Below, piece after piece: positions 1-9,303 of a stretch of 64,000 nucleotides of DNA (the stretch's first letter is position 1; each line of letters starts with the position of its first letter). Origin of the DNA: G965213525 sp965213525 (GTDB lineage: Bacteria > Actinomycetota > Acidimicrobiia > Acidimicrobiales > Poriferisodalaceae); assembly GCA_965213525.1 (NCBI GenBank), contig OZ243889.1, positions 3,038,001-3,102,000 on the forward strand. Direction: 5' to 3'. The notes under the pieces were generated by a model. That model saw nothing but the letters and a program-made list of their open reading frames with translations. It searched no databases and was not told the DNA's origin. Position numbers and translations under genes: made by a program.

Positions 1-280
1 GGTGAGGTCCCGAACCACACCTGGCCCCGGTACCACCAGCCGTCGACCGGCCCGCACAGCGGCCGGCCGTCGCCGGTGACGGTGGCCCGCACAGCGGCCG
101 GCCGTCGCTGGTGACGGTGGCCACCACGAACAGGCACATGCCGTCGAGGCGACGGGTGAGGGTGGTGGCGTCGAGCCAGCGGTCCGCGGTGAGCACCCGG
201 GCGGCGTGGGGGCCCGTCACAGCGCGGCTGTGGTCCAGCAACGCCTGCACGCGGGCAAGGTCGTCGGCGGTCTCGTCCAC
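1..280 (-). pseudogene. PPOX-fold (pyridoxamine 5'-phosphate oxidase-like) protein, partial and frameshifted
   Basis: Read on the minus strand from a GTG at 280, the frame gives a PPOX-type N-terminus that includes RVLTADRWLDATTLTR and LFVVATVTSDGRPLCGP. At that point a 35-bp tandem duplication (51-120) throws the frame. After removing one copy the protein continues GPVDGWWYRGQVWFGTS, the expected second strand of a flavin-binding split barrel. An in-frame stop 12 to 14 bases 5' of the GTG limits the upstream extension. The gene runs off the left edge, so its full length is unknown. Either this is a real frameshift mutation or the duplication is an assembly error. The family call rests on the pattern alone. 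Confidence 0.6.
51..120. repeat. 35-bp tandem duplication, two copies
   Basis: Positions 51-85 and 86-120 are identical except for one base (cgccgg against cgctgg). Since 35 is not a multiple of 3, the second copy shifts the reading frame of the PPOX-like gene on the minus strand. Confidence 0.95.
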
Positions 281-337
281 GGCAGCGAAGTCTGGCCCCG
301 GGGTGTGTCACCCGACCGGCCCTGGCAGCCTGGGGCC

Positions 338-1276
338 ATGACGTGGAGCCCCGACGACATCCCCCGCCTCGATGGCCGCACCGCCGTGGTCACCGGGGCC
401 AACGGCGGCCTCGGCCTCGAGACGACCCGGGAGCTGGCCCGCAAGGGCGCCCGGGTGCTGATGGCGGTCAGGGATCACGACAAGGCTGTCGCAGCGCAGG
501 CGGCGATCGTCGCCGAGGTCCCCGGGGCCGAGCTCGAGCTCGTTCCCTGCGATCTGTCCTCGCTCAACTCGGTGCGCGCCGCCGCCGAGGACATCGCCGG
601 GCGGGCGCCGAGCATCGACCTGCTGTTCGCCAACGCCGGCATCATGGGCACCACCGAGCAGCGCAGCGCCGACGGCTTCGAACTGCAGCTCGCGGTCAAC
701 CACCTCGGGCACTTCGCCCTCATCGGCCGGCTGCTGCCCGCCGTCCTCGCCGCTGCGGCGGGGCGAATCGTGACGACGACCTCGGTGGCCCGCTTCGGCG
801 GGCGCGCCGTCGACCCGGCCAACCTCAACCTCGTCGGTCGCTACGACCCCTGGCGGGCCTACGGGCGATCGAAGCTGGCCAACGCCCACTTCGCCAACGA
901 GCTGCACCGGCGACTCGAGGCGGCAGGGTCCCCGGCTGCCAGCCTGCTGGCCCACCCGGGCTTCACCGACACCGATCTGCAGGCCCGCTCGGCGGCCGAC
1001 AGCGGCGGCGTGGTCGCCCGGCTCGGTCTCTTCGCCGCCCGCACCACCGGCATGCGGCCCCTGGCCGGTGCCCTGCCTCAGCTGCGCGCCGGCACCGACC
1101 CCTCCGCCGAGTCGGGTCAGCTGTACGCGCCGCTGTTCGTCACCCACGGGCCGCCGGTGCGCCGGCCCCAACTGCCCGGTGATCGTGACCGGTCAGCAGG
1201 AGCTGACCTCTGGTTGGCCTCCGAGGAGGCCACCGGGGTGCGCATCGACGTGGCCGGCGCTGCGGCGGGGCGCTGA
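338..1276 (+). CDS. SDR-family NAD(P)-dependent oxidoreductase
   Basis: A 312-residue short-chain dehydrogenase/reductase. The dinucleotide-binding motif TGANGGLG lies near residue 20, NAG (FANAGIMG) near 105, and the catalytic YGRSK in the middle third. The overall pattern resembles the retinol dehydrogenase/protochlorophyllide reductase-like branch, which commonly reduces or oxidises small carbonyl or hydroxyl compounds. The ATG at 338 was chosen because the SDR homology begins about 10 residues later; the open frame further upstream (from 206) has no family similarity and runs antisense to the PPOX remnant. It converges on the katE gene. The substrate cannot be told from sequence. Confidence 0.85.
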   Translation: MTWSPDDIPRLDGRTAVVTGANGGLGLETTRELARKGARVLMAVRDHDKAVAAQAAIVAEVPGAELELVPCDLSSLNSVRAAAEDIAGRAPSIDLLFANAGIMGTTEQRSADGFELQLAVNHLGHFALIGRLLPAVLAAAAGRIVTTTSVARFGGRAVDPANLNLVGRYDPWRAYGRSKLANAHFANELHRRLEAAGSPAASLLAHPGFTDTDLQARSAADSGGVVARLGLFAARTTGMRPLAGALPQLRAGTDPSAESGQLYAPLFVTHGPPVRRPQLPGDRDRSAGADLWLASEEATGVRIDVAGAAAGR

Positions 1277-1351
1277 GCACCCCCGCCGCAGCGTTCCGGC
1301 GTCGTTCAGCCGATCAGCCGCCAGCGATGTCCGGTGCGGCCGTCAGCCGCC

Positions 1352-3511
1352 TCAGCCGGCCGGGGCCGGGTGGTGGGCGAACTCAGCGGCCTGGCGCTCC
1401 CAGCAGCGCAGCGGGGCGCACGCCTCGAGGAAGGCCACCGCCGACTTCTCCGACCCGTCGAGGACCATCACGCCGGGCATGGAGGTGACGTCATCCAACC
1501 CGGCCTCGGCGAACAACGTCTCGGAGCCGTGGACGGCGACGAACTTGCCGTGTGCCATCGCGTCGGTCACCCAGTCCTTGGCGGGTGCCGTCAGCGCCAG
1601 CAGCTCAGCGCCCTGCGCGCTGGTCACGACCGCCACCGCGTCGAACAGCACCGACGGACCACCGTCGACCATGTAGGAGACCATCGGCGCATCGCCGGCC
1701 GAGTCACGCACGCCCTCGCGAGTGGGTCCGACCAACTCGACGACGACCTTCATCTTCTTGGCCGCCGCCGCCAACGAACGCAGGGCGGCGGCGTCTGCGC
1801 CGTCGCTCACCAGCACGCCGAGCTTGCGACCCATGAAGGACTCGGGGCCGTTCTCGACGATGCTGAGCGCTGGGGACGGGGGCAGGCCCTCGACAACCGG
1901 GCGGGCGGCATCGACCTTGTCGGGCAGTGCCATGCCGAGACCCTCGGCGACCGAGGCGGCCAGGTCCTCATCGACGTGGCGCAACCCGCCGATCATGCGC
2001 TGGCGAATGGCCGGGGTGTCGACCTTGGACAGCTCGAAGGTGAACGCCGCCGCGATGTGGGAGCGCTCGATGTCGGTCTGTGACAGGTAGAACTGGCGGG
2101 CCTGGCTGTAGTGGTCTGCGAACAGCTCGGGCCGCACCCGGCGCTTGGGGCCGTCCTCTTGGGCTTCGAACGAGCGGAAGCCGCGCTGGGGATCCTCACG
2201 GGGACCGATGCCCCACGAGTTCGGCTCGTAGTTGGCGCGCCCCGGCGGATGGGTGGTCGCCATGTGGGCGTCCTGTTGGAAGTGGGCGACCGGGCAGCGC
2301 GGGGCGTTCACCGGCAGGTTCGTGAAGTTGGGCGAGCCGAGGCGCTTCAGCTGGGTGTCGAGGTAGGAGAAGTTGCGACCCTGCAGCAGCGGATCGTTCG
2401 TGAAGTCGATGCCGGGCGGCACGTTCTGGGTGCAGAACGCCACCTGCTCGGTCTCGGCGAAGAAGTTGTCCACGTTGGTCGTCAGCGTCATCTTGCCGAT
2501 CGGGCGGACCGGCACGAGCTCCTCGGGGATGATCTTGGTCGAGTCGAGCACGTCGAAGTCGAAGGAATCGGCGAACTCGTCGTCGAAGATCTGCACCCCG
2601 AGCTCCCAGGACGGGAAGTCTCCCCGCTCGATCGCATCCCACAGGTCACGCCGGTGGAAGTCGGGGTCGGCACCGTTGATCTTGACCGCCTCGTCCCACA
2701 CGACCGACTGCAACCCGAGCATCGGCTTCCAGTGGAACTTGACCATCGTGGCCGAGCCGTCCTCGGCGACGAAGCGGAAGCTGTGGACGCCGAAGCCCTG
2801 CATGAAGCGGAACGAACGAGGGATCGTGCGGTCCGACATGATCCACATCAACATGTGGGTCGATTCGGGCACCAGCGACACGAAGTCCCAGAAGTTGTCG
2901 TGAGCGGTCTGGGCCTGGGGGAAGCCGCGATCGGGCGCCGGCTTGGCTGCGTGGATCACGTCGGGGAACTTGATGGCGTCTTGGATGAAGAACACCGGGA
3001 TGTTGTTGCCGACGAGATCCCAGTTGCCCTCCTTGGTGTAGAACTTCACCGAGAAGCCCCGCACGTCACGAGCCAGGTCGGGGCTGCCCTTGTTGCCCGC
3101 CACCGTCGAGAAGCGGACGAACACGTCGGTCTGCTCGCCGGCCCGCTGGAACAGGTCGGCCCGGGTCAGTTCGGGGATTGGCTCGTAGGTCTCGAAGGTG
3201 CCCTTGGCGCCGTAGCCGCGAGCGTGCACCACCCGTTCGGGGATGCGCTCGTGGTCGAAGTGGAAGATCTTCTCCCGCATCACGAAGTCTTCGAGCAGGT
3301 GCGGGCCCCGGTCGCCGACCGACAGGGTGTTCTGGTCATCAGAGACCGGGATGCCCTGGGCGGTGGTCAGCACGTCGCCGTTGGTGGCGACCTGGTGGGT
3401 CTCGCCGCCCTGGCCCCGCTGGATCTCGGCATCTCCGAGCGTGGCACTGGTCAGCCCAGACCCTGGGGCCTCCTTGCCGTTGCCCTTGGCTCCACCGTTC
3501 TTGGTCGCCAT
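1352..3511 (-). CDS. katE: Large-subunit catalase (HPII type)
   Basis: A 719-residue heme catalase that dismutates hydrogen peroxide in the cytoplasm. The catalytic His lies in [11 protein letters not shown] (about residue 96), the active-site Asn in VGNNIPVFF (about 169-170), and the proximal heme Tyr in [12 protein letters not shown] (residue 383). The length and the C-terminal 150 or so residues ([20 protein letters not shown] onward) are those of the class-I-GATase-like domain found only in large-subunit (clade 2) catalases. The ATG at 3511 has a strong GGAGGA seven bases upstream; longer in-frame extension has no homology. It is transcribed alone, downstream of a hairpin that closes the acid-sugar operon. 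Confidence 0.96.
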   Translation of the reverse strand: MATKNGGAKGNGKEAPGSGLTSATLGDAEIQRGQGGETHQVATNGDVLTTAQGIPVSDDQNTLSVGDRGPHLLEDFVMREKIFHFDHERIPERVVHARGYGAKGTFETYEPIPELTRADLFQRAGEQTDVFVRFSTVAGNKGSPDLARDVRGFSVKFYTKEGNWDLVGNNIPVFFIQDAIKFPDVIHAAKPAPDRGFPQAQTAHDNFWDFVSLVPESTHMLMWIMSDRTIPRSFRFMQGFGVHSFRFVAEDGSATMVKFHWKPMLGLQSVVWDEAVKINGADPDFHRRDLWDAIERGDFPSWELGVQIFDDEFADSFDFDVLDSTKIIPEELVPVRPIGKMTLTTNVDNFFAETEQVAFCTQNVPPGIDFTNDPLLQGRNFSYLDTQLKRLGSPNFTNLPVNAPRCPVAHFQQDAHMATTHPPGRANYEPNSWGIGPREDPQRGFRSFEAQEDGPKRRVRPELFADHYSQARQFYLSQTDIERSHIAAAFTFELSKVDTPAIRQRMIGGLRHVDEDLAASVAEGLGMALPDKVDAARPVVEGLPPSPALSIVENGPESFMGRKLGVLVSDGADAAALRSLAAAAKKMKVVVELVGPTREGVRDSAGDAPMVSYMVDGGPSVLFDAVAVVTSAQGAELLALTAPAKDWVTDAMAHGKFVAVHGSETLFAEAGLDDVTSMPGVMVLDGSEKSAVAFLEACAPLRCWERQAAEFAHHPAPAG

Positions 3512-3580
3512 GAAAGTCCTCCTCGAGGCGTGTCCAGGCATCATGCACCCCCCGCCGGGGCCCGAGGAACGCAGACCCGG

Positions 3581-3598
3581 CCGACGCCGGGGCGTCGG
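3581..3598 (-). terminator. Hairpin after the acid-sugar operon
   Basis: CCGACGCC and GGCGTCGG form a perfect 8-bp stem across a GG centre, 15 bases past the stop of the PdxA2 gene and before katE. There is no U-tract, as is common in actinobacteria. It would separate the long upstream operon from katE. Confidence 0.5.
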
Positions 3599-3612
3599 GC
3601 CTTCGACCGAGG

Positions 3613-4668
3613 TCAGGCCGGGGGGGTGGTGTCGTCTGTGGAGGGGGCGGCGAGGCGGCGGGCCATGGCGAGGGCGTGATCGATCGAGGACGTGAAGGCC
3701 CGACCGGTCCAGGCGATGTCGAAGGCGGTCCCGTGGTCGACGCTGGTTCGCACGATGGGCAGTCCGATCGTGACGTTCACCCCGGTCTCGAAGGCGAGCA
3801 GCTTCATCGGACCGTGGCCCTGGTCGTGGTACATGCAGACGATGCCGTCCCAACGGGCCTGGTGCACGGCCTGGTGGAAGACCGTGTCGGCGGGAAGCGG
3901 ACCGGTGGCGTCGATGCCGTGGCCGCGTGCCGCTTCGACGGCAGGGGCGATGTGGAGGGCGTCCTCGTCACCGAACAGGCCGTGCTCGCCGGCGTGGGGG
4001 TTCAGGCCGCACACGGCGATGCGAGGACGGTCGTGCAGGCGCCGCAGTGCCTCGTCGGTCAGATCGATGACGTCGCCGACCCGCTCGACCCTCACCCGTT
4101 CGATGGCCTCTCGCAGCGAGCAGTGGGTGCTCACGTGGGTCACACCGAGTCGTCCGTCGGACAGCATCATCGAGTACCGGTGCGTGCCGCAGGCTCGTGC
4201 GATCAGCTCGGTGTGGCCGACGAAGCCGGGGTCGCTGCGCTGGGTCGCCTCCTTGTTCATCGGCATGGTCACCACGCCGGCGACCCGCCCGGCCAGCGCA
4301 GCGTCGGTGGCGGCCACGACGTAGGCCCGAGCTGCAGCTCCGCTGGCCGCGTCGAGCTCACCGGGGCGGTGGTCGCCGGCGTCGAGCATCCCGAGGTCGA
4401 TGACGTCGAGAGCGCCTGGTGCCGCTTCCGCCGGGTCCTCGACGCCCCGCAGGGCGGCATCGACGCCGAGCAGATCGCAGCCGGCCCGAAGGATCCCCAG
4501 ATCGCCGTAGACGACGACGTCGGCGCCGAGCAGCGCCCCCTCGGCGGCACGGCGCAGCACGATCTCGGGGCCCACGCCCGAGGCGTCACCCATCGTCACC
4601 GCCATCGGGACGCTGCCGGCTGCGGCGGGCGCGCTGCGAGCCCCTCGCCCCGATCCCGCGCCGGTCAC
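3613..4668 (-). CDS. PdxA/PdxA2-family 4-phospho-hydroxyacid dehydrogenase
   Basis: A 351-residue protein of the 4-hydroxythreonine-4-phosphate dehydrogenase family. [18 protein letters not shown] is the family start signature. Metal-binding histidines are seen in [17 protein letters not shown] and [11 protein letters not shown]. The adjoining upstream gene is a DUF1537 kinase, a pairing established for PdxA2, which oxidatively decarboxylates D-threonate or D-erythronate 4-phosphate to dihydroxyacetone phosphate. That is more likely here than vitamin B6 synthesis. It starts with a GTG that overlaps the kinase stop by 4 bp (GTGA), so translation is probably coupled. It is the last gene of the operon, followed by a hairpin. 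Confidence 0.88.
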   Translation of the reverse strand: MTGAGSGRGARSAPAAAGSVPMAVTMGDASGVGPEIVLRRAAEGALLGADVVVYGDLGILRAGCDLLGVDAALRGVEDPAEAAPGALDVIDLGMLDAGDHRPGELDAASGAAARAYVVAATDAALAGRVAGVVTMPMNKEATQRSDPGFVGHTELIARACGTHRYSMMLSDGRLGVTHVSTHCSLREAIERVRVERVGDVIDLTDEALRRLHDRPRIAVCGLNPHAGEHGLFGDEDALHIAPAVEAARGHGIDATGPLPADTVFHQAVHQARWDGIVCMYHDQGHGPMKLLAFETGVNVTIGLPIVRTSVDHGTAFDIAWTGRAFTSSIDHALAMARRLAAPSTDDTTPPA

Positions 4669-5900
4669 GACGCCCCGCCGAGGGCTGCCTGCACGGCGGC
4701 GTCGGCTGCACCGACCAGGGGAGGGAGGATCCCGTCATCGGGCTGGCCGTACCCGCCGGGGCGGACCACCACGTCGAGGTCGTCGAGACGGGCGAGAGCT
4801 GCCCCGCCGGGCAGCGACCCGAGCACCTCGACCGAGCGATCACCGAGCACTGCGGCTGCGGTGTCACCACCCACCACGACGAGGGTGCCGACACCACCTC
4901 GGTCGACCCTCGCCCGGGCAGCTGCGGCCAGCGTGGCGACGGCGACCTCGGCTGCGGCCGTGCTCACCGGTCCGTCTGGCACCTCGGTCGCCATCACCTC
5001 GACGCCGGCCCGGCGTGCGGCGTCGAGCTGAGCCCGGGCGACGGGGTGCAGGCTGGCGCACACCACCACCACGGGACCCGCCGGCTGCCACGACCTCGGC
5101 GCCGTGGCACCGTCGCCGAGCCCGTCGGGACCTGCGCCTCTTGAGGCTGCGGTGACCAGTGGCGCCACGAGCGACGCCGCTGCGAGCGAGGCCGGGGCGA
5201 GCGACGCCGCCACGAGGGAGGCCGCAGCGCCGACGACCGCCGCCGGGCCGACCACCAGGGCGCCCAGCCCCTGTGCCACGGCCACCGCGACACCGACGTC
5301 GTCGGTGGTCTCGGCGTCGACGACCACCGCCGGTGCCCCCGCGGTCCACGCCGCGACGAGCTCGGCGGCCCCGGGAGCCTCCACCACGTCGGCCAGCCCG
5401 GCGCGGCGCAGCTGCGAGGCGGGACGGGCGTCGGTGACCGGGGCCCGGGGGTCGGCACCGAAGGGCGAGCGGTCGACGGGCACGCCGTGCACCTCGACGA
5501 CGCCATCCCGACAGCGACGACCGAGTGCCGGGTGAGCGGCGACCACCACCGGCCGCAGGTCCGCCGCCCGGCTGCGCGCCACGACCTCCACCGCCCAGTT
5601 GCCCCGCAAGGTCGAGTCGATCTTGTGCACCGAGGCGCCCGCCGGTCGGCGGCCGACCCGCGCTGCACCTTCGGCAGCGACGGTGGGGTCCAGGTGACGA
5701 GACCCCAGATCGACCACGCAGAACGCTCCCGCGCGGGCGGCGTCAGGCCACGGATCGCGTCCGCACACGACGGGTCCGAGGCCGGCGTCGGCGATGGTCG
5801 CCGCCGCCTCGATCGCGCCCGAGCGATCGTCGGCGGCGACGACCAGGTCGCCGCGCCGCCGAGCCGGCCCACCGCCAGCGGCCGGGGCGTCCCAGGTCAC
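4665..5900 (-). CDS. Four-carbon acid sugar kinase (DUF1537 family)
   Basis: A 411-residue protein. The N-terminal domain opens with LVVAADDRSGAIEAA (residues 19-33), the conserved DDxSGA acid-sugar-binding motif of the family. KIDSTLRGNW follows near residue 90, and a C-terminal nucleotide-binding domain contains VVVGGDTAAAVL. Known members (DtnK, DenK, LtnK) phosphorylate the 4-hydroxyl of threonate or erythronate. The GTG start at 5900 overlaps the stop of the LarA-like gene by GTGA, and its own stop overlaps the PdxA2 start the same way. The centre is Ala-rich (near 225-260) and looks expanded. The exact stereoisomer used is unknown. Confidence 0.85.
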   Translation of the reverse strand: MTWDAPAAGGGPARRRGDLVVAADDRSGAIEAAATIADAGLGPVVCGRDPWPDAARAGAFCVVDLGSRHLDPTVAAEGAARVGRRPAGASVHKIDSTLRGNWAVEVVARSRAADLRPVVVAAHPALGRRCRDGVVEVHGVPVDRSPFGADPRAPVTDARPASQLRRAGLADVVEAPGAAELVAAWTAGAPAVVVDAETTDDVGVAVAVAQGLGALVVGPAAVVGAAASLVAASLAPASLAAASLVAPLVTAASRGAGPDGLGDGATAPRSWQPAGPVVVVCASLHPVARAQLDAARRAGVEVMATEVPDGPVSTAAAEVAVATLAAAARARVDRGGVGTLVVVGGDTAAAVLGDRSVEVLGSLPGGAALARLDDLDVVVRPGGYGQPDDGILPPLVGAADAAVQAALGGAS

Positions 5901-7189
5901 GGCCACGGCGTCAGCCTGCGCCCGTCGAGCAGCGCCGAGCGCAGGTCGGTCGCCTCCCACCCCTGGGCGAGGTCATCGAGCGCGCCCTCGGCGACCCACG
6001 CCTCGGACAGGTGCGCAGTGTCACGGATGCGGGCGACCCGGGCCACCCGGGGGTCACGGGCGCCGGCAGATCGCAGGCACAGCTCGACGGCGTGGCGGTC
6101 GTCGTCGGCCACGACCGGCAGGGAGCCCCGGCTCAACACGCCCGAGGTCTCGACGTTCAGCCGGGTCACCTCGTGGTCGACGGCGTCGGCCAGCGCCCGG
6201 GTGATGACGTCGGCGAGGCCCACGCCACAGGCGTTGCCGTGGCTGGGCGGGGTCAGGGCGTGGCACGAGATCGTGGCTACCGTCGGGGTGTCCGGTTCGG
6301 CGACGCCGTGGGCGCGCATGCGGCCGATCACGTTGGTGTCCATGCCCACACCGGAGATGTCCTTGCCCATCTGGTCGATGACCAACAGGTCGAGATCGGC
6401 CACCGGTAGCGACGGCATGGCGCGCCGCGCCCGTTCGAGCAGGCGGGCGTCGCCGTCGACGAGGTCGGCGGCGTGCAGCACCTCGACGTGAGCGGTTCGC
6501 CCCAGCTCGTCGTCGACCACCGCCACCCCGCCGATCACGTTGCCCTCGGCGACGACCCGGCGGGCGACCGCCGGCACCAGCTCGGACAGGCCCGCCGCGC
6601 CGTGATCGTGGATGCGCTCGGCCTGGACCCGGTTGCCGAGCCCGATCGAGGCCATCTTGGCCAGGCCGCTCTCGTTGAGCCCCCGGAAGTCGGTGTGGGG
6701 CTTCACCCGGTTCACCAGGATCGTCGCCGCACACGCAGCGGCGGCGGCGTCGGTGGCCACGCCCACGCCGACCCCGTCGGCTCGCAGCTCGACCACCTCG
6801 ACCGCGGCGCGGATCTCACACCCCATCGAGGTGGCGTCGATGCCGTAGCCCGCCAGGACCTCGGCCTGGCCCTCGGCGGTGGCGCCGCCGTGGCTGCCCA
6901 TGGCCGACACGATCACCGGCGTCGCGCCGGCGGCTCGCACGTGATCCACCACGGCCCCCACGAGCTCGACGAGACTGCCGAGACCCCGGGACCCCACCGC
7001 CACCGCCACCTTCGCCCCGGCCGGCAGCGCCAGGTCGGCGGCGGCCAGTGCGGCGGCGACCCGGGGGCCGACGGGGCCCGGGTCGGGTCCGGCGCGACGC
7101 CGCACCAGGGTCATGGCGAGCGTGGCCCGGTCCGCCGGAGCGCGTCGGTCTGCCGAGCTCTCGGCCAGGTGCGGGTGAGGTGTCGTCAC
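5897..7189 (-). CDS. LarA-superfamily nickel-pincer racemase/epimerase homologue
   Basis: A 430-residue Lar_N (formerly DUF2088) type protein. By eye the catalytic set of lactate racemase LarA (His108, His174, Lys184, His200) can be matched to H100 in SAMGSHGGAT, H165 in VKPHTDFRG, K178 in SGLAKMASIG and H194 in AERIHDHG; the Lys-to-His spacing of 16 is the same. LarA enzymes shuttle hydride at C2 of alpha-hydroxy acids through a nickel-pincer nucleotide bound to that Lys. Encoded directly before the C4-acid kinase with a GTGA overlap, it may epimerise a tetronate at C2. The cofactor genes larB, larC and larE are not in the window. The specific function is inferred. Confidence 0.7.
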   Translation of the reverse strand: MTTPHPHLAESSADRRAPADRATLAMTLVRRRAGPDPGPVGPRVAAALAAADLALPAGAKVAVAVGSRGLGSLVELVGAVVDHVRAAGATPVIVSAMGSHGGATAEGQAEVLAGYGIDATSMGCEIRAAVEVVELRADGVGVGVATDAAAAACAATILVNRVKPHTDFRGLNESGLAKMASIGLGNRVQAERIHDHGAAGLSELVPAVARRVVAEGNVIGGVAVVDDELGRTAHVEVLHAADLVDGDARLLERARRAMPSLPVADLDLLVIDQMGKDISGVGMDTNVIGRMRAHGVAEPDTPTVATISCHALTPPSHGNACGVGLADVITRALADAVDHEVTRLNVETSGVLSRGSLPVVADDDRHAVELCLRSAGARDPRVARVARIRDTAHLSEAWVAEGALDDLAQGWEATDLRSALLDGRRLTPWP

Positions 7190-8199
7190 CGCCGCCGTGC
7201 CGATGCCTCGAGGGAGGGCGGCACCCACCCGGAGTCGGCGGGGTTGACGTCGACGCCGGGGGCGACCACCTCGTCGACCGCGTCGAGGAGGTCGTCACCG
7301 AGGCTGACCTCGGCCGCGCCGACGAGCTGGTCGAGCTGGTCGACGGTGCGCACGCCGATCAGCGACGACGAGACCGCCGGGTGGGCGAGGGTCCAGGCGA
7401 TCGCCAGGTGGGCGAGGGGCAGCCCGGCTCCGTCGGCCAGGGCGGCCAACCGGTCGACCGCTGTGGCCTTGGCGTCGTGGGCGGGCCCGCCGTGGTCGAA
7501 GTGGTCGGGGTTGCGGACCGCCCGGCTCTGATCGGGGACGCCCGTGCGGTACTTGCCTGTCAACCACCCGCCCGACAGCGGCGACCACACCGCCACCCCC
7601 AGGCGGTGGCGCTCACAGGTGGGCAGCACGGCTCGTTCGATGCCCCGGGCGAGCACCGAGTAGGGCGGTTGCTCGACGGTCGGGCGCACGTGCCTGCGCC
7701 GCTCGGCGCACCACACCGCCTCGACGATCGACTCGGCCGGGAACGTCGAGGTGCCCCACGCCAGCACCTTGCCCTCGTGCACGAGATCGGACAGGGCGCC
7801 CAGGGTCTCGTCGAGATCGGTGTCGGGATCGTGGCGGTGCAGGTAGCAGATGTCGAGGCGGTCGGTGCCGAGGCGCCGCAGGCTGGCCTCGACCGCCCGG
7901 CGCACCCACCGGCGGCTGCCGCCCCGGTCGTTGGCGCCGGGGCCCATGGACCCGTAGCACTTGGAGGCCAGCACGACGTCGTCACGTCGGCTCCCGAGCG
8001 CCCTCCCCACGATCTCCTCGGTGACGCCCTCGCCGTAGACGTCGGCGGTGTCGACGTGGTCGATGCCGGCGTCGAGGGCGGCGTGGATCACCCGGTGGCA
8101 CTCGTCGTCGTCGGTGGTCCCCCACGGGCCCAGCACCATCGTGCCGAGACCGAGGGTGCTGACCCGCAGTCCGCTGGCCCCCAGCACCCGATGTTCCAT
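7186..8199 (-). CDS. Aldo/keto reductase
   Basis: A 337-residue TIM-barrel NAD(P)H-dependent oxidoreductase. The family signs are LGLGTMVLGPW at the N-terminus, DTADVYGEG with the catalytic Asp and Tyr (about residues 50-56), the catalytic Lys in VVLASKCYG, LDICYLHRHDPDT, and the NADP-binding VSSSLIGVRTVDQL near the C-terminus. The ATG at 8199 has GGGAGG about 5 bases upstream. The stop overlaps the LarA-like start (GTGA). It probably reduces an aldehyde or oxidises a hydroxyl in the acid-sugar pathway; the substrate is not identifiable. Confidence 0.88.
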   Translation of the reverse strand: MEHRVLGASGLRVSTLGLGTMVLGPWGTTDDDECHRVIHAALDAGIDHVDTADVYGEGVTEEIVGRALGSRRDDVVLASKCYGSMGPGANDRGGSRRWVRRAVEASLRRLGTDRLDICYLHRHDPDTDLDETLGALSDLVHEGKVLAWGTSTFPAESIVEAVWCAERRRHVRPTVEQPPYSVLARGIERAVLPTCERHRLGVAVWSPLSGGWLTGKYRTGVPDQSRAVRNPDHFDHGGPAHDAKATAVDRLAALADGAGLPLAHLAIAWTLAHPAVSSSLIGVRTVDQLDQLVGAAEVSLGDDLLDAVDEVVAPGVDVNPADSGWVPPSLEASARRR

Positions 8200-8225
8200 G
8201 GTCGTCCTCCCGGGTGCGCCAGGCC

Positions 8226-9278
8226 TCAGGCCCCGGCGGGCACCAGCACGATCTTGCCGAAGAAGTCGCCCCGCTCGATGCGCCGGTGGGCCTCAGCGGC
8301 CTCGTCGAGGTCCATCACGTCGTCGATCACCATGCGCAGCGAAGGGTCGTCGACCACGGCATCGAACATGTCGTCGAACGTCGTCGGCCCGGCCCCACCC
8401 AGCCCGAGCAGCGAACGTCCCCGGTGGTAGAGCGAGGGCAGGTCGAGCTCGCCCCGGGTGCCCGTCGTCGTCCCCGACAGCACCATCCGCCCGTCAAGGG
8501 CCAGGGCGTCCACCTGGGTCTGCAGCTGGGCCGGGCCGACGTGGTCCATGATGACGTCGTAGCCGGTCCCACCGCTCGCTTCGACGAGCCGCTCGACCAG
8601 GCCGTCGCCGCGACGGTCGACCACCTCGACGTCGGCGCCCAACTCGACCCGGGCCCGTTCGACCGTGGCGTCGGACCCGGCGGTGGTGACCAGGCGGCCC
8701 GCCCCCGCCCGCCGGGCCAGGCGCAGCGCAGCGATCGTTACCGCCGAGCCCGCGCCCATGACGCAGAACGCCTCGCCGGGAGCGACCCGACCCACCTCGG
8801 TGACACCCACCCAGGCAGTCACGAAGGCCACGGGCAACGAGGCCGCCTCGACGAAGGACATCGACGCCGGAATCCGGCGGGCGTTCCCGGCCGGGGCCAC
8901 CACCTGCTCGGCGTACCCGCCCCAGCGGGTCGACCCGAGGGTGCGCAGCTCCGCGCAGTGCGCAGGCCGACCGGCGCAGCACAGCTCGCAACGCCCACAC
9001 GTGGTCACCGGGTCGAGGACGACCTCCTCACCCGGTGACCAGCCGTCGACCTCGGCGCCCGCCTCGATGACGGTGCCGGCGATGTCCATGCCCGGCACGT
9101 GGGGCAGGGTGAACCCCGCCACGACCGGGGGGCCCTGGCGCTGGAGCAGGTCGAGCCGGTTGATCGCGCAGGCCCGCACCTCGATGAGGAGGTCACCGGG
9201 GCCCGGCTGAGGGTCATCGACCTCGACCGACTCGAGCACGTCGGGGCCGCCGTGGCGGCCGTGGCGGATCGCTCTCAT
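8226..9278 (-). CDS. Zinc-type medium-chain alcohol dehydrogenase/quinone reductase
   Basis: A 350-residue MDR protein. It has the GroES-like N-domain with HVPGMDIAGTV in place of the usual GHE, four structural-zinc cysteines in CGRCELCCAGRPAHC (about residues 90-104), and a Rossmann domain around CVMGAGSAVTIAALRLARRAGAG. A member of the alcohol dehydrogenase superfamily acting on a small alcohol, aldehyde or enone. The ATG at 9278 was chosen because the usual MRAIRHGRHGGPDVL start lies there. It sits 25 bp after the solute-binding protein gene and 26 bp before the aldo/keto reductase, so it is within the operon. The substrate is unknown. Confidence 0.85.
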   Translation of the reverse strand: MRAIRHGRHGGPDVLESVEVDDPQPGPGDLLIEVRACAINRLDLLQRQGPPVVAGFTLPHVPGMDIAGTVIEAGAEVDGWSPGEEVVLDPVTTCGRCELCCAGRPAHCAELRTLGSTRWGGYAEQVVAPAGNARRIPASMSFVEAASLPVAFVTAWVGVTEVGRVAPGEAFCVMGAGSAVTIAALRLARRAGAGRLVTTAGSDATVERARVELGADVEVVDRRGDGLVERLVEASGGTGYDVIMDHVGPAQLQTQVDALALDGRMVLSGTTTGTRGELDLPSLYHRGRSLLGLGGAGPTTFDDMFDAVVDDPSLRMVIDDVMDLDEAAEAHRRIERGDFFGKIVLVPAGA

Positions 9279-9303
9279 GTCGAGGTGCGCCCCGCCGGGC
9301 CGT

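Noticed and set aside
206..337. Upstream extension of the SDR gene to a GTG/ATG at 206
   Set aside because: The added 44 residues show no SDR similarity and overlap the antisense PPOX gene; the SDR fold starts just after the ATG at 338.
1352..3511. Catalase C-terminal domain as a separate fused protease
   Set aside because: The class-I-GATase-like (DJ-1/PfpI-type) domain is the standard C-terminus of large-subunit catalases and not a novel fusion.
2111..3679. Long plus-strand open frame (522 codons) opposite katE
   Set aside because: The minus-strand katE has complete catalase motifs and a Shine-Dalgarno. The plus frame has no recognisable domain and is a by-product of high GC in the third codon position.
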